A DNA stretch of 7,484 bases from Rhodospirillales bacterium (GTDB lineage: Bacteria; Pseudomonadota; Alphaproteobacteria; Rhodospirillales; Magnetospirillaceae). Location of the stretch: assembly GCA_030040955.1 (NCBI GenBank), contig JASHSH010000305.1, positions 1-7,484 on the forward strand. Reading direction: 5' to 3'. Position 1 is the first letter of the stretch. Each line of letters starts with the position of its first letter. Both the position numbers and the translations under genes were made by a program. This document shows, one piece after another, positions 6,167 to 7,484 of the stretch. A model generated the notes under the pieces. The model had not been told where the DNA came from, made no database searches, and worked only from the letters and a program-made list of their open reading frames with translations.

Positions 6167-7231
6167 TCAGGCGTGCGCAGCTTTGATCAGTTCCTGCGTC
6201 ACCACGTCCTCGATCTTGACCTGGCCGGCCTTCATCTCGCCGGCGGCGATGGAGAACTGCATGCCCTTGGCGAACACGTCGGGGTCGACCCAGAGCAGAC
6301 CGTGCGTCGCCGCGTCGCCCACCGGGATGAAGTCCTTGTAGACATGCGCCTCGGCGGTCTGCGCCTTGAGATCGAGGCCGCGCTGGCCGTATTTCTCGAC
6401 CATCAGCTTGGCCATCTCGTCGGGATTGTCGAGGAACCACTGCCAGCCCTTGATTTCGGCCTTCAGCCAGCGGACCAGCACATCCTTCTTGCTCGACAGC
6501 GTGTCGTCGGTGGCGTAGAGCACGCCGGCATAGCCGGGCAGGCCGAGATCGTTCATGTAGGCCGCGTAGATCTGGACGCCGCGCACCTGGAGCATCACGC
6601 CCTGGTTGGTGGCCCAGCCATAGTACCCGTCGACCGCGCCGGCGGCGAGCATCCCGGGATCGGTGCCCACCGGCACGTAGTTCACCGACTTCGGGTCGAG
6701 CCCTGCCGCCGCCAACAGCGAATCAAGCTCGGGCCGCACCACGTTGGGCAGCGCGATGGTCTTGCCCGGCAGGTCCTTCAGCGTCTTCAGCGGCTTCGAG
6801 GCCAGGCTCATGATCGCGCCCGGCGCCTTCTGCATGATCGCGGCGAAGGCCTTCACCGGCACGCCGCCGATGCGCGCCTGAATCACGCCGGTCACGTCCG
6901 AGTCGGAGGTCATCGCATGCCCGGTCGCGAGCGCGGCGGTGGTGTCGTCGCCGGGACCGCCGGCGAGGAATTCGGCGTCGATGCCCTGATCGGCGAAATA
7001 GCCCTTCTCGATCGCGGCGAAGTGTCCGCCGAACTGGATCGACTTGATCCAGCCCAGCTGATGCACGGTCTTGTCCATCGCGAAGGCGCGCCGGCCGAAG
7101 CCGAGCACTCCCGCGGGCGCGAGGAACACGCCGGAAAGCAGGCCCGCCATTTTCAGGAATCGGCGGCGGTCGCGGAGGATGGCGGGCGCCTCAATCGTGG
7201 TGCGAGCGGCAATCTGGTTGCGATTGTCCAT
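6167..7231 (-). CDS. NMT1/THI5-like ABC transporter substrate-binding protein, Tat-exported
   Basis: With the start at ATG 7231 this is a 354-residue periplasmic binding protein. Residues 20-51 form a twin-arginine signal (DRRRFLKMAG, a hydrophobic core, then AFA before the mature Met52), implying export after folding. The mature part begins HQLGWIKSIQFGG and continues with IEKGYFADQGID, GGPGDD (91-96), KTLKDLPGKTIALP (149-162) and YYGW (203-206). This is the NMT1/SsuA-like fold used for sulfonates, nitrate, thiamine pyrimidines and related solutes; GGPG and YYGW most recall the THI5/ThiY branch. An in-frame ATG at 7333 has a better ribosome site (GGAGGG) and would add 34 residues. That stretch has GC-rich second and AT-rich first codon positions, unlike coding DNA, and would give a very long signal n-region, so 7231 is preferred. 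It is the first gene of the operon. Confidence 0.9.
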   Translation of the reverse strand: MDNRNQIAARTTIEAPAILRDRRRFLKMAGLLSGVFLAPAGVLGFGRRAFAMDKTVHQLGWIKSIQFGGHFAAIEKGYFADQGIDAEFLAGGPGDDTTAALATGHAMTSDSDVTGVIQARIGGVPVKAFAAIMQKAPGAIMSLASKPLKTLKDLPGKTIALPNVVRPELDSLLAAAGLDPKSVNYVPVGTDPGMLAAGAVDGYYGWATNQGVMLQVRGVQIYAAYMNDLGLPGYAGVLYATDDTLSSKKDVLVRWLKAEIKGWQWFLDNPDEMAKLMVEKYGQRGLDLKAQTAEAHVYKDFIPVGDAATHGLLWVDPDVFAKGMQFSIAAGEMKAGQVKIEDVVTQELIKAAHA

Positions 7232-7337
7232 GGTCGTGATCCATCCGTTAGAGGACAGCTTCGGGGGAGCAAAGCGCGTGCCACGGTCCCGGCCCCCGAA
7301 CGGCCCGGACCGCGCGTTCCAGCGTCTCGTCATGGAT

Positions 7338-7343
7338 CCCTCC
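7338..7343 (-). promoter_or_regulatory. Strong Shine-Dalgarno site upstream of an in-frame ATG (7333)
   Basis: On the minus strand GGAGGG is followed by ATCC and ATG (7331-7333), in frame with the binding protein. It is the best ribosome site in the leader and competes with ATG 7231, which has only weak GGAT-type purines before it. It could mark the true start, a regulatory upstream initiation, or a relic. Confidence 0.5.
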
Positions 7344-7384
7344 AATTCCGCGTTTGCGGAGTTTTTGCGCAGCTGAACGGAATT
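7344..7384. repeat. Overlapping inverted repeats next to the ribosome site; terminator-like on the plus strand
   Basis: AATTCCG (7344-7350) and CGGAATT (7378-7384) are perfect 7-bp inverted arms. Within them TCCGC (7347-7351) and GCGGA (7356-7360) form a second hairpin with loop GTTT. The two structures share 7347-7350 and exclude each other. Read on the plus strand, the small hairpin is followed by GTTTTTG, resembling a rho-independent terminator. Read on the minus strand, the structures end directly before GGAGGG. Confidence 0.4.
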
Positions 7385-7431
7385 TGGGCAGCGGCGACAG
7401 GCGCGCCTTCGATGCGTCCCCGGCCCCGATC

Positions 7432-7440
7432 ACAACTTGT
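7432..7440. promoter_or_regulatory. Small palindrome, possible operator
   Basis: ACAACTTGT is a palindrome around a central C, about 100 bp upstream of ATG 7333. ACAA/TTGT half-sites occur in operators of GntR- and LacI-like repressors, but the site is short and could be chance. No regulator gene lies within the window. Confidence 0.2.
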
Positions 7441-7484
7441 CCGATCCTTGCTCATGTCGCATGCATCCTTTGGGCGCCGCGACT

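Larger units (their letters stand above)
7232..7484 (-). other. Operon leader / upstream region
   Basis: About 250 nt lie upstream of the preferred start of the binding-protein gene, up to the window edge. It contains a strong Shine-Dalgarno site with ATG at 7333 and overlapping inverted repeats at 7344-7384. It also has a possible 41-codon reading frame (7330-7455) whose TGA overlaps that ATG, the palindrome ACAACTTGT (7432-7440), and ATCCTT repeated 21 bp apart. No convincing -35/-10 pair and no recognisable TPP or other riboswitch core was seen. The promoter is probably here or just beyond the edge. Confidence 0.45.

Noticed and set aside
4690..6186. Long plus-strand open frame opposite the amidohydrolase
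   Set aside because: The opposite strand carries all amidohydrolase motifs. This frame has no family signature.
7232..7484. Thiamine pyrophosphate riboswitch, sought because the binding protein is THI5-like
   Set aside because: No CUGAGA-type core or partner element was found on the minus strand of the leader within the window.
1..7484. CRISPR array, transposase, toxin-antitoxin or phage genes
   Set aside because: No regularly spaced repeats, insertion-sequence ends or relevant protein motifs were seen anywhere in the window.

Overview
The window is GC-rich proteobacterial DNA. Start codons include several GTGs, Shine-Dalgarno sites are recognisable, third-codon positions are strongly G/C, and long spurious antisense frames occur as expected at this GC content. 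The gene families (NMT1/THI5-type and Liv-type ABC importers, paired SDRs) and the style suggest an alphaproteobacterium, but this rests on general appearance and no marker gene is present.

Layout. Positions 1-120 (+) hold the last 39 codons of a LivF-like ATPase from a branched-chain amino-acid-type importer that enters from the left. Positions 121-556 are a convergent intergenic stretch with no credible gene, two weak hairpins and a sequence resembling a tRNA 3' end. From 557 to 7231 everything lies on the minus strand in one compact, apparently single operon. In transcription order it contains: a Tat-exported NMT1/THI5-like binding protein; an amidohydrolase of the cytosine deaminase/chlorohydrolase superfamily; an SsuB/TauB/ThiZ-type ATPase; two different SsuC/TauC/ThiX-type permeases; and two short-chain dehydrogenases (SDRs). 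Positions 7232-7484 are the operon leader, with a good Shine-Dalgarno site, mutually exclusive hairpins and small palindromes.

How the genes fit together. The junctions hydrolase/ATPase, ATPase/permease 1 and permease 1/permease 2 all overlap by 1 or 4 nt (GTGA, GTGA, TGATG), so hydrolase and transporter parts are probably translated together. The simplest reading is a catabolic or salvage module. A small, probably nitrogen-containing heterocyclic or amide/amine solute is bound in the periplasm, imported by a heterodimeric-permease ABC system, hydrolysed or deaminated in the cytosol, and then oxidised or reduced by the SDRs. The substrate cannot be read from the sequence. Points of special interest are the hydrolase locked into the transporter operon, the two unlike permeases, the second SDR in which the usual catalytic Ser is Gly, and the possibly regulatory 5' leader.
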